Source: Bacteroidia bacterium (GTDB lineage: Bacteria > Bacteroidota > Bacteroidia > Flavobacteriales > Schleiferiaceae). Taken from it: DNA of 41,849 bases. The position numbers were made by a program, and so were the translations under genes. The notes under the pieces are model-generated. The model had not been told where the DNA came from. It did not search any database and saw only the letters and a program-made list of their open reading frames with translations. The stretch spans positions 1-41,849 of the forward strand of contig JAUICR010000004.1 in the NCBI GenBank assembly GCA_030427785.1. The letters are read 5' to 3'. This document shows positions 23,695-32,235 of this stretch, one piece after another; within the stretch, counting starts at the first letter, position 1; each line of letters begins with the position of its first letter.

Positions 23695-26301
23695 ATGAAG
23701 AAGCTGCTATTCGTGATTTTATTTCCTACCTGGCTCTGCGGCCAAATTGTGCATTCTGATGATTTTTCTGATGGAAACTTTACTTCTCTGCTACCGTGGT
23801 CAGGTGATGACAGCTTGTTTGAGGTTAACCTAAACAATGAGCTACATCTCAACGACAATATTTCCCGAAAGGCCTATTTATCTACCCCAAGCGCCCTTAT
23901 TAATAATGCCAGCTGGGAGTTTTATACCCGCATGGAGTTCAATCCTTCTTCCAGTAATTATTGCAAAGTGTATTTGGTGAGCGATCAGGCAGATCTCAAT
24001 AATTCTTTAAATGGCTACTATGTTAGGCTTGGTGGAAGCTCTGCAGATAGAATTAGTCTTTACAAGCAAACAGGAAGTAGCTCAAGCCTTGTGGCCGAAT
24101 CATCAGACGATTGGCTGGATGTAGCCATTGTGGAGGTTGGAATAAAAGTGACTCGAGATAGCACCGGTTTTTGGGTTTTGAGTGCTGATACATCCGGTGG
24201 AACCAATTACCAGGTTTTGGATTCAGCGCTAGAGAGCAGTCATTTTACCAGCTCTTTTTTTGGTGTGGCTTGCACCTACACAAGCACCAGAGCTGATAAA
24301 ATGTTTTTTGATAATTTTTATTGGCAAGGCGAGGCATTTGTAGATAATAAGCCCGCGGCCATAAGTAGTGTGGAAGTAATTTCGACCAATATTTTGGAAA
24401 TCGAGTTTAGCGAAAGCCTGGAGAAAACGAGTGCGGAAACTATTTCTAACTATCAAGTGGATGGAGGAATAGGGAACCCACAATTGGCAAAACTTGACCC
24501 GGTGGATAATAGGTTGGTGACATTGACTTTTTCCAAATCCTTTGTTAATCGGCAGGTTTACAAGGTAAATGTTAATGGTGTTGAAGATTTGTTTTCAAAC
24601 ATCACAACCGACAGTGCACTCTTTTCTTTTTATCACGCTGAAGCAGGAGATGTAGTGATTAACGAGCTGATGGTAGACCCCAACCCCGTTATTGGCATTC
24701 CGCCAAATGCCCTACCTGAGCGGGAGTATATAGAGTTGTACAACCGTACCAACCTACCCATACAACTAGAGAACTGGATACTTACGGCCGGAACATCTGT
24801 TGAAGTACTGCCCCCTTACTTATTGACACCTAACGGTTTTGTGGTTATCACTAAAGATGAAGGAGTTAATGAATTTCCACCTGGCTTACCCATATTAGGC
24901 TTAGATATGTCATCAGTGGCACTTACCAACTCTGGCAATACGGTTTCACTCAAATCTCCACAAGGTTCTTTAATTTCTACGGTAAGTTATACGGACGATT
25001 GGTACAATGATGCTAACAAGGATAATGGAGGTTGGTCATTAGAGCAAATAGACCCTGATAACAATTGTGGAGGAAGTAGCAATTGGACTGCAAGTACTAA
25101 TACTATGGGTGGTACACCGGGTGCGCAGAATAGCGTTTTTGGGTCTAACCCAGATACTACGGAGCCCGCCTTTATGCGCATATCAATTACTGGCGACAGT
25201 AGCCTTGTTATTTACTTTACCGAAACGGTACAGGATAGCTTGTTGATCCAGATTTCAAATTATAGAATTGAGCCAAGTCTTCAATTAGATTCGGTAAAAA
25301 TGGTAACTGCTGCAAATGATGCGGTAGAACTATTTTTGGCTGAAGCTATAGATCCTCAGGTGATTTATCATTTGAGCCTTTTTGATTATCCGCATGACTG
25401 CAGCAATAATTTAATGAAACCCGATACCTTGATGTTTACAATTCCCGCTGTTCCTTTGACAGGAGAGATATTAATCAATGAAGTGCTATTTAATCCTCCT
25501 ACTGGGGGTTCAGATTTTGTAGAAATTTACAATAACTCAGATAAAATTTTTGATTTATCAAAATTGCGCTTGGCTAATGTTGACCCTGATTTTGGAACAC
25601 CCACCAATGTAAAAATGATAAGTGATGAAAGTTTTCTTTTTGAACCAGGGCGCTATATGGCTTTAAGTTACGATGTGGGATTTTTAGCCAGTTATTACAT
25701 CATAAAGGTTCCAGAGAATTTGCTTGAAACGACAGAAACACTCCCAACAATGAACGATAATGAGGGCACTATTTCGGTGTATACCTCCGATTTACAAACT
25801 CAGGTAGATTATTTGGAATATGACGATGATATGCAGTTGGCTGTGCTAAAGGATGCGGATGGAGTGAGTTTGGAAAGGATAAGCCACGCCAAGCCTACGG
25901 CAGATAAAGATAATTGGCAAAGTGCGGCTTCTACAGCAGGATATGCCACACCAGGTTATTTGAACAGTCAAAACTTCATTCCGCAATCAAAGGGTGAAAT
26001 AAGTGTACAGCCTAAAGTATTTTCGCCAAACCAAGATGGCTACAATGATATATTGACTATCAATTATGATTTTAAAAATCCTAATAATATGGTAACGCTT
26101 TCCATTTGGACCTCAGAGGGGTTTCCGTTGGTGCAGCTTCAAGAAGCGGTAAATGTTGGTCAGCAAGGGTTTTTTACATGGGATGGAACGGATAGTAAGG
26201 GTCAGTTGGCCAACTCAGGAATTTATATCGTGGTGGTTGAATATTTTAATCAAAATGGTGATAGCGAAGTTTTGAGAGTATCGTGTGTACTAAGTTTGTA
26301 G
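23695..26301 (+). CDS. Secreted lamin-tail domain protein with T9SS-type C-terminus
   Basis: This 868-residue exported protein has a signal peptide (LLFVILFPTWLCGQ). It opens with 'DDFSDGNFTSLLPWSGDD', a laminin-G-like or carbohydrate-associated start, followed by an Ig-like domain. Two lamin-tail (LTD) domains begin near 318 ('DVVINELMVDPNP') and 589 ('EILINEVLFNPP'), each followed by 'EYIELYN' or 'DFVEIYN'. The end (770-868, 'KVFSPNQDGYNDILTINY...GIYIVVVEYF') is the gliding-motility-associated/CHU_C type that directs T9SS export or cell-surface attachment. No catalytic site is seen; adhesion or surface structure is likely. Confidence 0.88.
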   Translation: MKKLLFVILFPTWLCGQIVHSDDFSDGNFTSLLPWSGDDSLFEVNLNNELHLNDNISRKAYLSTPSALINNASWEFYTRMEFNPSSSNYCKVYLVSDQADLNNSLNGYYVRLGGSSADRISLYKQTGSSSSLVAESSDDWLDVAIVEVGIKVTRDSTGFWVLSADTSGGTNYQVLDSALESSHFTSSFFGVACTYTSTRADKMFFDNFYWQGEAFVDNKPAAISSVEVISTNILEIEFSESLEKTSAETISNYQVDGGIGNPQLAKLDPVDNRLVTLTFSKSFVNRQVYKVNVNGVEDLFSNITTDSALFSFYHAEAGDVVINELMVDPNPVIGIPPNALPEREYIELYNRTNLPIQLENWILTAGTSVEVLPPYLLTPNGFVVITKDEGVNEFPPGLPILGLDMSSVALTNSGNTVSLKSPQGSLISTVSYTDDWYNDANKDNGGWSLEQIDPDNNCGGSSNWTASTNTMGGTPGAQNSVFGSNPDTTEPAFMRISITGDSSLVIYFTETVQDSLLIQISNYRIEPSLQLDSVKMVTAANDAVELFLAEAIDPQVIYHLSLFDYPHDCSNNLMKPDTLMFTIPAVPLTGEILINEVLFNPPTGGSDFVEIYNNSDKIFDLSKLRLANVDPDFGTPTNVKMISDESFLFEPGRYMALSYDVGFLASYYIIKVPENLLETTETLPTMNDNEGTISVYTSDLQTQVDYLEYDDDMQLAVLKDADGVSLERISHAKPTADKDNWQSAASTAGYATPGYLNSQNFIPQSKGEISVQPKVFSPNQDGYNDILTINYDFKNPNNMVTLSIWTSEGFPLVQLQEAVNVGQQGFFTWDGTDSKGQLANSGIYIVVVEYFNQNGDSEVLRVSCVLSL

Positions 26302-26319
26302 AAAGCAAATAGAAATAAA

Positions 26320-27348
26320 GTGACTAAAGAAGAAAAAATAGCAGCCTTTGATCCCAATGGTTTAGCAAGTAATTCAAACCTTTTTGGTTTGCCTTTTAAT
26401 TATGCAGAATCGCAAGTGGTTGTTCTGCCGGTTCCGTGGGAGGTTACGGTAAGCTATAGTGCTGGTACCGCTAATGCACCTACGGCTATTAAAGAAGCTT
26501 CGCTTCAGGTAGATTTGTACGATGCATTTCTTGTAGATGCCTGGAAACGTGGTGTGTTAATGTTAGAAGTAGACGAAAGGTTAAGCACAAAAAGCTTAAA
26601 GCACAGAAAGCTTGCAGAGCAGTATTTGGATAAATTAGAAGCGGGAGAATCTGATGAAGAACTCTTAAAAGTACTAAACAAAGCCTGTAAGGAAATGGTA
26701 GATTGGGTGGAGGCTCAAGCAACTCAAGTACTAGAGGATGGAAAGCTAATGGCCTTACTGGGTGGGGATCACAGCACTCCTCTGGGTTATTTGCAAGCTC
26801 TCGCCAAAAGGCATGATAGTTTTGGGATATTGCAAATAGATGCTCATGCAGATTTGAGAGTAGCATATGAAGGTTTTAAGTATTCTCATGCCTCCATTAT
26901 GTACAATGCGCTCAAAATCGAGCAAGTCTCAAAACTGGTGCAAGTGGGTATAAGAGACTATTGTGAGTCTGAAAAAGAGATTGTTATAAATAACCCGGAA
27001 AGGGTTTCAACGTTTTTTGATAAGGATATCAAGCAAGCATCTTATGCAGGCAGAACTTGGAAAGAGCAGGTTGATTTAATCGTATCGGAGTTACCTCAAA
27101 AAGTTTATTTGAGTTTTGATATTGATGGCTTAGACCCTAAGCTTTGCCCAAATACAGGAACACCCGTTGCTGGTGGATTCGAAGTTGAAGAGGTATTGTT
27201 TCTTTTGGAGCGTGTAGTGGGAAGCGGAAGGCAAATAATTGGTTTAGACCTAAATGAAGTGTCGCCTGGCGAAGATGAATGGGATGCCAACGTGGGCGCT
27301 CGTTTGCTCTATCGCCTCTGTAATATCATGATGAAATCAGCAGAATAA
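26320..27348 (+). CDS. Arginase/agmatinase-family ureohydrolase
   Basis: This 342-residue cytoplasmic binuclear metal enzyme hydrolyses a guanidino or formimino group. The Mn-binding motifs are GGDHS (148-152), DAHADLR (174-180) and SFDIDGLDP (265-273), with Glu313 in EVSPG. Substrate is uncertain: Bacteroidota 'agmatinase-family' proteins include agmatinase, formimidoylglutamase and guanidine-type enzymes. A Lys/Glu-rich insert at about 90-140 makes the protein longer than SpeB. The start is GTG, 18 bases after the lamin-tail stop, with no nearby in-frame ATG. A strong bidirectional terminator follows. Confidence 0.88.
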   Translation: MTKEEKIAAFDPNGLASNSNLFGLPFNYAESQVVVLPVPWEVTVSYSAGTANAPTAIKEASLQVDLYDAFLVDAWKRGVLMLEVDERLSTKSLKHRKLAEQYLDKLEAGESDEELLKVLNKACKEMVDWVEAQATQVLEDGKLMALLGGDHSTPLGYLQALAKRHDSFGILQIDAHADLRVAYEGFKYSHASIMYNALKIEQVSKLVQVGIRDYCESEKEIVINNPERVSTFFDKDIKQASYAGRTWKEQVDLIVSELPQKVYLSFDIDGLDPKLCPNTGTPVAGGFEVEEVLFLLERVVGSGRQIIGLDLNEVSPGEDEWDANVGARLLYRLCNIMMKSAE

Positions 27349-27349
27349 A

Positions 27350-27384
27350 AAGAGCCCCAGATTATATCCGGGGCTTTTTTTTTA
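27350..27384. terminator. Bidirectional intrinsic terminator
   Basis: The stem agccccag/ccggggct surrounds the loop attatat and is followed by nine T on the plus strand. The minus transcript has the same stem followed by ctctttttatt. It serves both the arginase-family gene and the convergent lipoprotein gene. The T-run overlaps the lipoprotein's stop codon. Confidence 0.9.
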
Positions 27385-28188
27385 CAATAGAAAAGTAAAG
27401 GTCTGTCCTAGAATAGTTACCGTGGCTACTCTATCACAAGCGCCATTTCCATAATCAAAGGTTCTGGTAAAGAAACTGGGGCTGGACAAATCAAATGAGC
27501 CCGATACTACATTGCTGCAGGTAGCCTCTACACGTAGGGGAGTTAATATTTGGATGTTGAAGCTAATGGAGTCAACAGTTCCACTTGCGTTTCCCGTTAC
27601 TTCTACGGCATTGTCAAATGGGTTTAAGTTTCCATATCCGTCTGTCCAAACTCTCTCTTGGGTGCTCGTCCAAGTTAAATTGGTCTTATTGGGTTTTGTA
27701 ATTACCAAGTTAGATACAAGACTTAAGTAAGGGTCAGAATTGGGTTTGAAACCTTTGAAAGTCAAAACCTGCGAGCCCACGATAAGGTGCTCGTCTACGG
27801 TGTAGTTGGTACTGCTAATACTGGTAATTGAGCCTACGTCAAAAGGATTGTCTACAAAGGTGACGAACAATTTACCTCGTCTTAATCTACCGTCATTTCC
27901 AAGACAGTTGGTGGTTCCAAAATCTAAAGTGATGGTATTAGTGGGGCCGGTAGTATCAATACTTACTTGTGCACATTTGCGCCAAGTGGTAGATTTTTTA
28001 CCCTCATAATTTTCTTCAATACTAACCTGAGCAAGATTAGTAATCTCAGAGTCGAAGTTCATGCTTAGCGCAATGTCCTGATCGGTATGGCTGGGGTTCT
28101 CGATGGTGTTATCAGCCTTTTGTTCTTTTTCGCAAGAAAGTACACTAAAACTTAGTGCCGCAAGAGTCAGAATTTTTAAAGTTTTCAT
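27382..28188 (-). CDS. Lipoprotein of unknown function
   Basis: This 268-residue predicted lipoprotein has lipobox VLSC and a Lys/Glu-rich linker. The mature part is beta-rich, with 'TNTITLDFGTTNCLGNDGRLRRGKLFVTFV' and a closing 'VVSGSFDLSSPSFFTRTFDYGNGACDRVATVTILGQTFTFLL'. This resembles a frequent Bacteroidota lipoprotein type with the 'DFGTTNC..DGR.RRG' signature, whose function is not established. Three Cys residues in the mature part could form a disulfide. It is divergent from the exonuclease gene at 28361 and has its own terminator. Confidence 0.75.
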   Translation of the reverse strand: MKTLKILTLAALSFSVLSCEKEQKADNTIENPSHTDQDIALSMNFDSEITNLAQVSIEENYEGKKSTTWRKCAQVSIDTTGPTNTITLDFGTTNCLGNDGRLRRGKLFVTFVDNPFDVGSITSISSTNYTVDEHLIVGSQVLTFKGFKPNSDPYLSLVSNLVITKPNKTNLTWTSTQERVWTDGYGNLNPFDNAVEVTGNASGTVDSISFNIQILTPLRVEATCSNVVSGSFDLSSPSFFTRTFDYGNGACDRVATVTILGQTFTFLL

Positions 28189-28360
28189 GGTAAATAATTT
28201 TAAGTAATACGCAATTACTAAGATAATTATTGTGTAACACGCTGTACAACAGAGCTGTAATTAGTCATCTCCAATTCTAAGCCGTTAAGCACTAGCGTAT
28301 TTCTCTCTAATTTATTTTTTAGATTTAGCTATCTTCATTCATAAACAAACCTGTAAAATC

Positions 28361-29089
28361 ATGGCTTTATACAAAACTGACCCCACAAAAATCTTGTTTT
28401 TGGATATAGAAACTGTTAGTCAACAAAAGAGTTTTGACCTCCTTTCGGATTTATGGAAAGATTTATGGGATAGCAAGACCAAGTTTCAACGTGGTGAGGA
28501 AGAAAGTCCGGAGGAGTATTATCCCAAACGAGCTGCGGTTATGGCTGAATTTGGCAAGGTAATTTGCATTAGTTGTGGTTATCTGAAAGAGGAGAACTCA
28601 ATATTAAAGTTTCATCTCAAGTCTTTTTATGGACATAATGAGAAGAAAGTTTTGGAAGATTTTGCCGAAATGTTGCGAAATCATTTTGATAATCGATTTT
28701 TGCTCTGCGCGCACAACGGTAAAGAGTTTGACTTTCCGTTTATGGCCAGAAGAATGTTGGTTCATGGAATAGAACTTCCAGTGTCGCTTAATACCAGTGG
28801 CTCTAAGCCTTGGGAAATTCCACATTTAGATACTATGGAAATGTGGAAGTTTGGCGATTGGAAGAACTACACGAGTGTGAAATTGCTTTCAGCCTTATTT
28901 GGTATCCCAACTCCAAAGGATGACATAGATGGAAGCATGGTAGGTGATGTTTATTGGCAGGATGATGATTTGGAAAGAATTGTAAAATATTGCGAAAAGG
29001 ATACAGTGACTGTAGCACGAATTTTTCTGAAAATGGAAGGGCGTGGGGAATTGACCGATGGGCAAATATTATGGAACGAAAATGAGTGA
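28361..29089 (+). CDS. PolB-like 3'-5' exonuclease
   Basis: This 242-residue protein has the DEDD ribonuclease-H-like fold. The metal residues appear as DIE at 15-17 (ILFLDIETVS), the Exo II Asp124 in HNGKEFDFPFMARR, and the Exo III YCEKDTV with Asp214. This is the pattern of the predicted PolB-related 3'-5' exonucleases (DNA_pol_B_exo2). It acts on single-stranded or frayed DNA, inferred from the family. The last 8 bases (ATGAGTGA) contain the start of the ABC ATPase gene, so the two are co-translated although their functions look unrelated. Confidence 0.87.
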   Translation: MALYKTDPTKILFLDIETVSQQKSFDLLSDLWKDLWDSKTKFQRGEEESPEEYYPKRAAVMAEFGKVICISCGYLKEENSILKFHLKSFYGHNEKKVLEDFAEMLRNHFDNRFLLCAHNGKEFDFPFMARRMLVHGIELPVSLNTSGSKPWEIPHLDTMEMWKFGDWKNYTSVKLLSALFGIPTPKDDIDGSMVGDVYWQDDDLERIVKYCEKDTVTVARIFLKMEGRGELTDGQILWNENE

Positions 29090-30743
29090 ATTATTACTTG
29101 AAGTAAAAAATCTAAAAATCAGCACTAAGTCTACTGATTTGGTGAAAGATATATCTTTCCAATTAAATAGGGGATCAACTCTTGGAATTGTAGGAGAATC
29201 AGGCTCAGGAAAGTCTTTGACCTCTCTCTGTATTATGGGCTTGCTGGCCAAAGATCTTAAGGCAGAGGGTTCCATAAAATTCCTAAATAAGGAGCTGCTT
29301 AAGTTATCAGAGGATGACTTCTTAAAAATAAGAGGCAAGGAAATAGGTATGATTTTTCAAGAGCCAATGACGGCTCTTAACCCTACAATGAAGTGTGGTG
29401 TTCAAGTGGAAGAGGTCTTGCTTCGCCATTTGGATATTGGCAGGAAGGAGGCACAAAACAGAGTTATTGAGCTTTTTAAACAAGTAGACTTACCTAGACC
29501 TGGTATTCTGTATGAAGCCTATCCACATGAAATAAGCGGTGGACAAAAGCAACGGGTAGTTATAGCTATGGCTATTGCTTGTAGGCCTAAGCTTCTGATA
29601 GCTGATGAGCCTACTACAGCCATAGACGCTACAGTGCAAAATTCAATCTTAAAACTTTTAAAGAAGCTCTGTTCTGATTACGAAATGGGCATGATATTTA
29701 TAAGTCATGACTTAGGGGTAGTGAAGAGTGTGGCTGATGAAATGATGGTTATGTATCGTGGCGAAATGGTAGAGTACGGAGATTCTAAGGAAATTTTCAG
29801 TGCTCCAAAAAATCCATATACAAAGGGTTTGCTAGCGTGTAGACCTACGGCCGAAACAAGTTTTACAAGGCTTCCTGTTGTTTCTGATTTTATGAATAAT
29901 GAAAGACCTAAACTCAAATTAAGGACTCTTGAAGGTCGTTTGGCTTTTTTGAGTGAGGTTAAATCTAAGCCCCCGTTATTGAAGCTGTCAGGTATTGGGA
30001 AAGTATTTGGTAAGAAAGTGTTTCTTTCAAAAACCAACCTGGTAAGGGCACTAGAGGATGTAACCATTGAGGTGTATGAAGGCGAGACCTTAGGCCTTGT
30101 AGGTGAATCTGGTTCTGGAAAAACAACCTTAGGTAGGATACTTAGCGGTCTCGAAACGGCAACCGCAGGATCTGTGTTTTATAGAAATAAAGATATCACC
30201 AAACTTAGTCGTGGTGAATGGCGCACATTGCACAAAGAGATTCAGATTATTTTTCAGGATCCATTCTCTTCTTTAAACCCTAGAATTAAAACCGGCAATA
30301 TTCTTACAGAAGTGCTTTCGGTTCAAACCAAATTAGACGCAAAGGCTAGAAAGGAAAAGTCAATGGACTTATTGAGAAAAGTAGGCTTAGAGGAGTCACA
30401 TTTTGATAGATACCCTCATGAGTTCTCTGGCGGACAACGTCAGCGGATTGGAATTGCGCGTGCCTTGGCTGTCAATCCACGTTTTATTGTTTGTGACGAA
30501 TCGGTAAGTGCCTTAGACGTTTCTGTCCAGGCTCAAATTTTAAATCTTCTAAATGACTTAAAAGATGAATTTGGTTTTACCTATCTATTTATTTCCCATG
30601 ACCTTGCGGTAGTAAAGTACTTTGCCGATAGGGTTATGGTTTTGCAAAATGGAGAGTTAGTAGAGGTGGGCGCTTCTGATGATCTTTACCTCAATCCTAA
30701 AACTGATTACACCAAGAAACTTATAGCCTCAAGTTTTAATTAG
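29082..30743 (+). CDS. Fused dipeptide/oligopeptide ABC transporter ATPase (DppD-DppF type)
   Basis: This 553-residue protein has two complete nucleotide-binding domains. The first has Walker A GESGSGKS, signature ISGGQKQR and Walker B LLIADEPTT. The second has GESGSGKTT, FSGGQRQR and FIVCDESVS. Both carry the C-terminal Opp/Dpp extension (e.g. 'NPYTKGLLACRPT'). It would power peptide or nickel import as the joined D and F subunits. The track start at 29058 adds 8 residues; the ATG at 29082 starts the conserved MSELLLEVKNL and is chosen. No permease or binding-protein gene is nearby. The end overlaps the convergent gene by 8 bases. Confidence 0.9.
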   Translation: MSELLLEVKNLKISTKSTDLVKDISFQLNRGSTLGIVGESGSGKSLTSLCIMGLLAKDLKAEGSIKFLNKELLKLSEDDFLKIRGKEIGMIFQEPMTALNPTMKCGVQVEEVLLRHLDIGRKEAQNRVIELFKQVDLPRPGILYEAYPHEISGGQKQRVVIAMAIACRPKLLIADEPTTAIDATVQNSILKLLKKLCSDYEMGMIFISHDLGVVKSVADEMMVMYRGEMVEYGDSKEIFSAPKNPYTKGLLACRPTAETSFTRLPVVSDFMNNERPKLKLRTLEGRLAFLSEVKSKPPLLKLSGIGKVFGKKVFLSKTNLVRALEDVTIEVYEGETLGLVGESGSGKTTLGRILSGLETATAGSVFYRNKDITKLSRGEWRTLHKEIQIIFQDPFSSLNPRIKTGNILTEVLSVQTKLDAKARKEKSMDLLRKVGLEESHFDRYPHEFSGGQRQRIGIARALAVNPRFIVCDESVSALDVSVQAQILNLLNDLKDEFGFTYLFISHDLAVVKYFADRVMVLQNGELVEVGASDDLYLNPKTDYTKKLIASSFN

Positions 30744-32232
30744 AAATGCCACTTAAAGACACATATTTTACCGAAACTAAATCAACCAAAGTACTATCTA
30801 TAGTTGCATTTGGGGGTAAGAGTACTACGCTCTGATATCCTTGCTCTTTAAGCTTTGCCACCTGTTCTTTTCTCGGGATGAACTCATACGATATACGATC
30901 AGAAAAAAACATAAACTCCACAAACTCCATGGGGGGAACATTGAAGATAACCGTGTTTTCTGGATATTGCGCAGCTATTTCTTCAGATATTCGGATAATC
31001 TCTTTTTGATGTTCTGCATATTGTTCATTTTGAGTGTTGTACAGGTAGGATGTCTGAAACTCTTTGAATCCAAAATAAGAGATGGTTAAGCCGATAACGG
31101 CAATAATCCATTTGTTGCTGATATTATTTAGAGCTGAAGCGAATAGAAATAAAACTATGGGTAGTGCAAAAAGAGTGTAGGAAGTGAGTTTAGTTTGAGC
31201 TATCGAATAAAAGATTATAACTGCAGCGATAGAGACGGCTAATGTCAATAACAGTTTTGACTTGAACTTAGTTTTTATAAGCAGTGCAACGCCTATTAAT
31301 AAGCCGAGAGAAACCAATTTAAACTCTAAGTACCACACATGTATATGAAAGAACCAGGGTTGCTTATGTTTTTCAATTACTTCGGTAAGATGTAAGCTAT
31401 TATAATTCCACTCTTTAATGAACATTTCAGGAAAATTCACATAAGAATAGATTTGCCAAGGCACAAAAAGTAGGGCTGCTATAATACCCGCAGTAAATAA
31501 GTTTAGCCACGAATTACGACTAAAATCTTTTGAGATAAATAAGTGAAGGCCCCAAATACAAAGCACAAATGAGCCGGCTAGCCATTTAGTAAGCATGGCG
31601 CAACCTACAGCCATACCTATTAAAGCAAGCCATTTTTTTTCAGGTTTTTTTAGTTGAGCCATCAGTCCCCAAAAGCCCACCGAAACCCACGTAATAAAGG
31701 CGATATCATTGTGATCCATACCATAACGGCCACTCGCAAGCAAGAGAAGGTAGGGCTGGATAGAGGCCAAAAAGGCCACCCAAAATGAAGCCTTCGGAAA
31801 ATAAATGTCAGATGCCTTGTAAACGGCAAAGCTGAAGAGCAATAGCATTATGGCGCTGCTTAATCGCATGCCGACTAATCCGTCTCCAAAAATGTACATG
31901 GTGGCGGCCATTTGCCAAAGAAAAACAGGCTGCTTATGCAGCCAGATGTGGGCCTTGTACCACTCTTGATAGTTGAACTCTTCTATTAATTTTTCCTTGT
32001 AAAGCTTCGGCTCCAAGGGCGTTTCCATCATATTTTTAGCAACCAAAGCATGGTAGCGTTCATCCCAAGGGTGCAGATAAGAATCTCTGTGAATAGCACT
32101 AAGGCTCAGTAAAAAGCCCGAGAGTAGCAGTAGATAAAGAGTTTTTCTGCTACCCGTAAAAATTTGAAGCAGAACCGAAAGGGAAAACCCTATGTAGGCA
32201 ATATTGAGAAGTAGCGATGAGGTTTCTTCCAT
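30736..32232 (-). CDS. GT39/ArnT-like membrane glycosyltransferase
   Basis: This 498-residue polytopic protein (about 12 helices) has the catalytic-type acidic pair at Asp57-Glu58 in 'HPWDERYHALVAKNM', in the first periplasmic loop. 'GRYGMDHNDIAFITWVSVGFWGL' follows. This is the dolichyl-phosphate-mannose/ArnT superfamily, which moves a lipid-linked sugar (undecaprenyl-phosphate-sugar) to a protein, lipid A or glycan. The C-terminal tail (about 410-498) is periplasmic and ends with strand-like segments. It starts 4 bases after the SASA-type gene stops, suggesting one transcript with it. Confidence 0.85.
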   Translation of the reverse strand: MEETSSLLLNIAYIGFSLSVLLQIFTGSRKTLYLLLLSGFLLSLSAIHRDSYLHPWDERYHALVAKNMMETPLEPKLYKEKLIEEFNYQEWYKAHIWLHKQPVFLWQMAATMYIFGDGLVGMRLSSAIMLLLFSFAVYKASDIYFPKASFWVAFLASIQPYLLLLASGRYGMDHNDIAFITWVSVGFWGLMAQLKKPEKKWLALIGMAVGCAMLTKWLAGSFVLCIWGLHLFISKDFSRNSWLNLFTAGIIAALLFVPWQIYSYVNFPEMFIKEWNYNSLHLTEVIEKHKQPWFFHIHVWYLEFKLVSLGLLIGVALLIKTKFKSKLLLTLAVSIAAVIIFYSIAQTKLTSYTLFALPIVLFLFASALNNISNKWIIAVIGLTISYFGFKEFQTSYLYNTQNEQYAEHQKEIIRISEEIAAQYPENTVIFNVPPMEFVEFMFFSDRISYEFIPRKEQVAKLKEQGYQSVVLLPPNATIDSTLVDLVSVKYVSLSGISN

Positions 32233-32235
32233 GGA

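Noticed and set aside
29058-29081. Eight-residue upstream extension of the ABC ATPase
   Set aside because: The extension lies wholly inside the exonuclease gene, and family similarity begins at the ATG at 29082.
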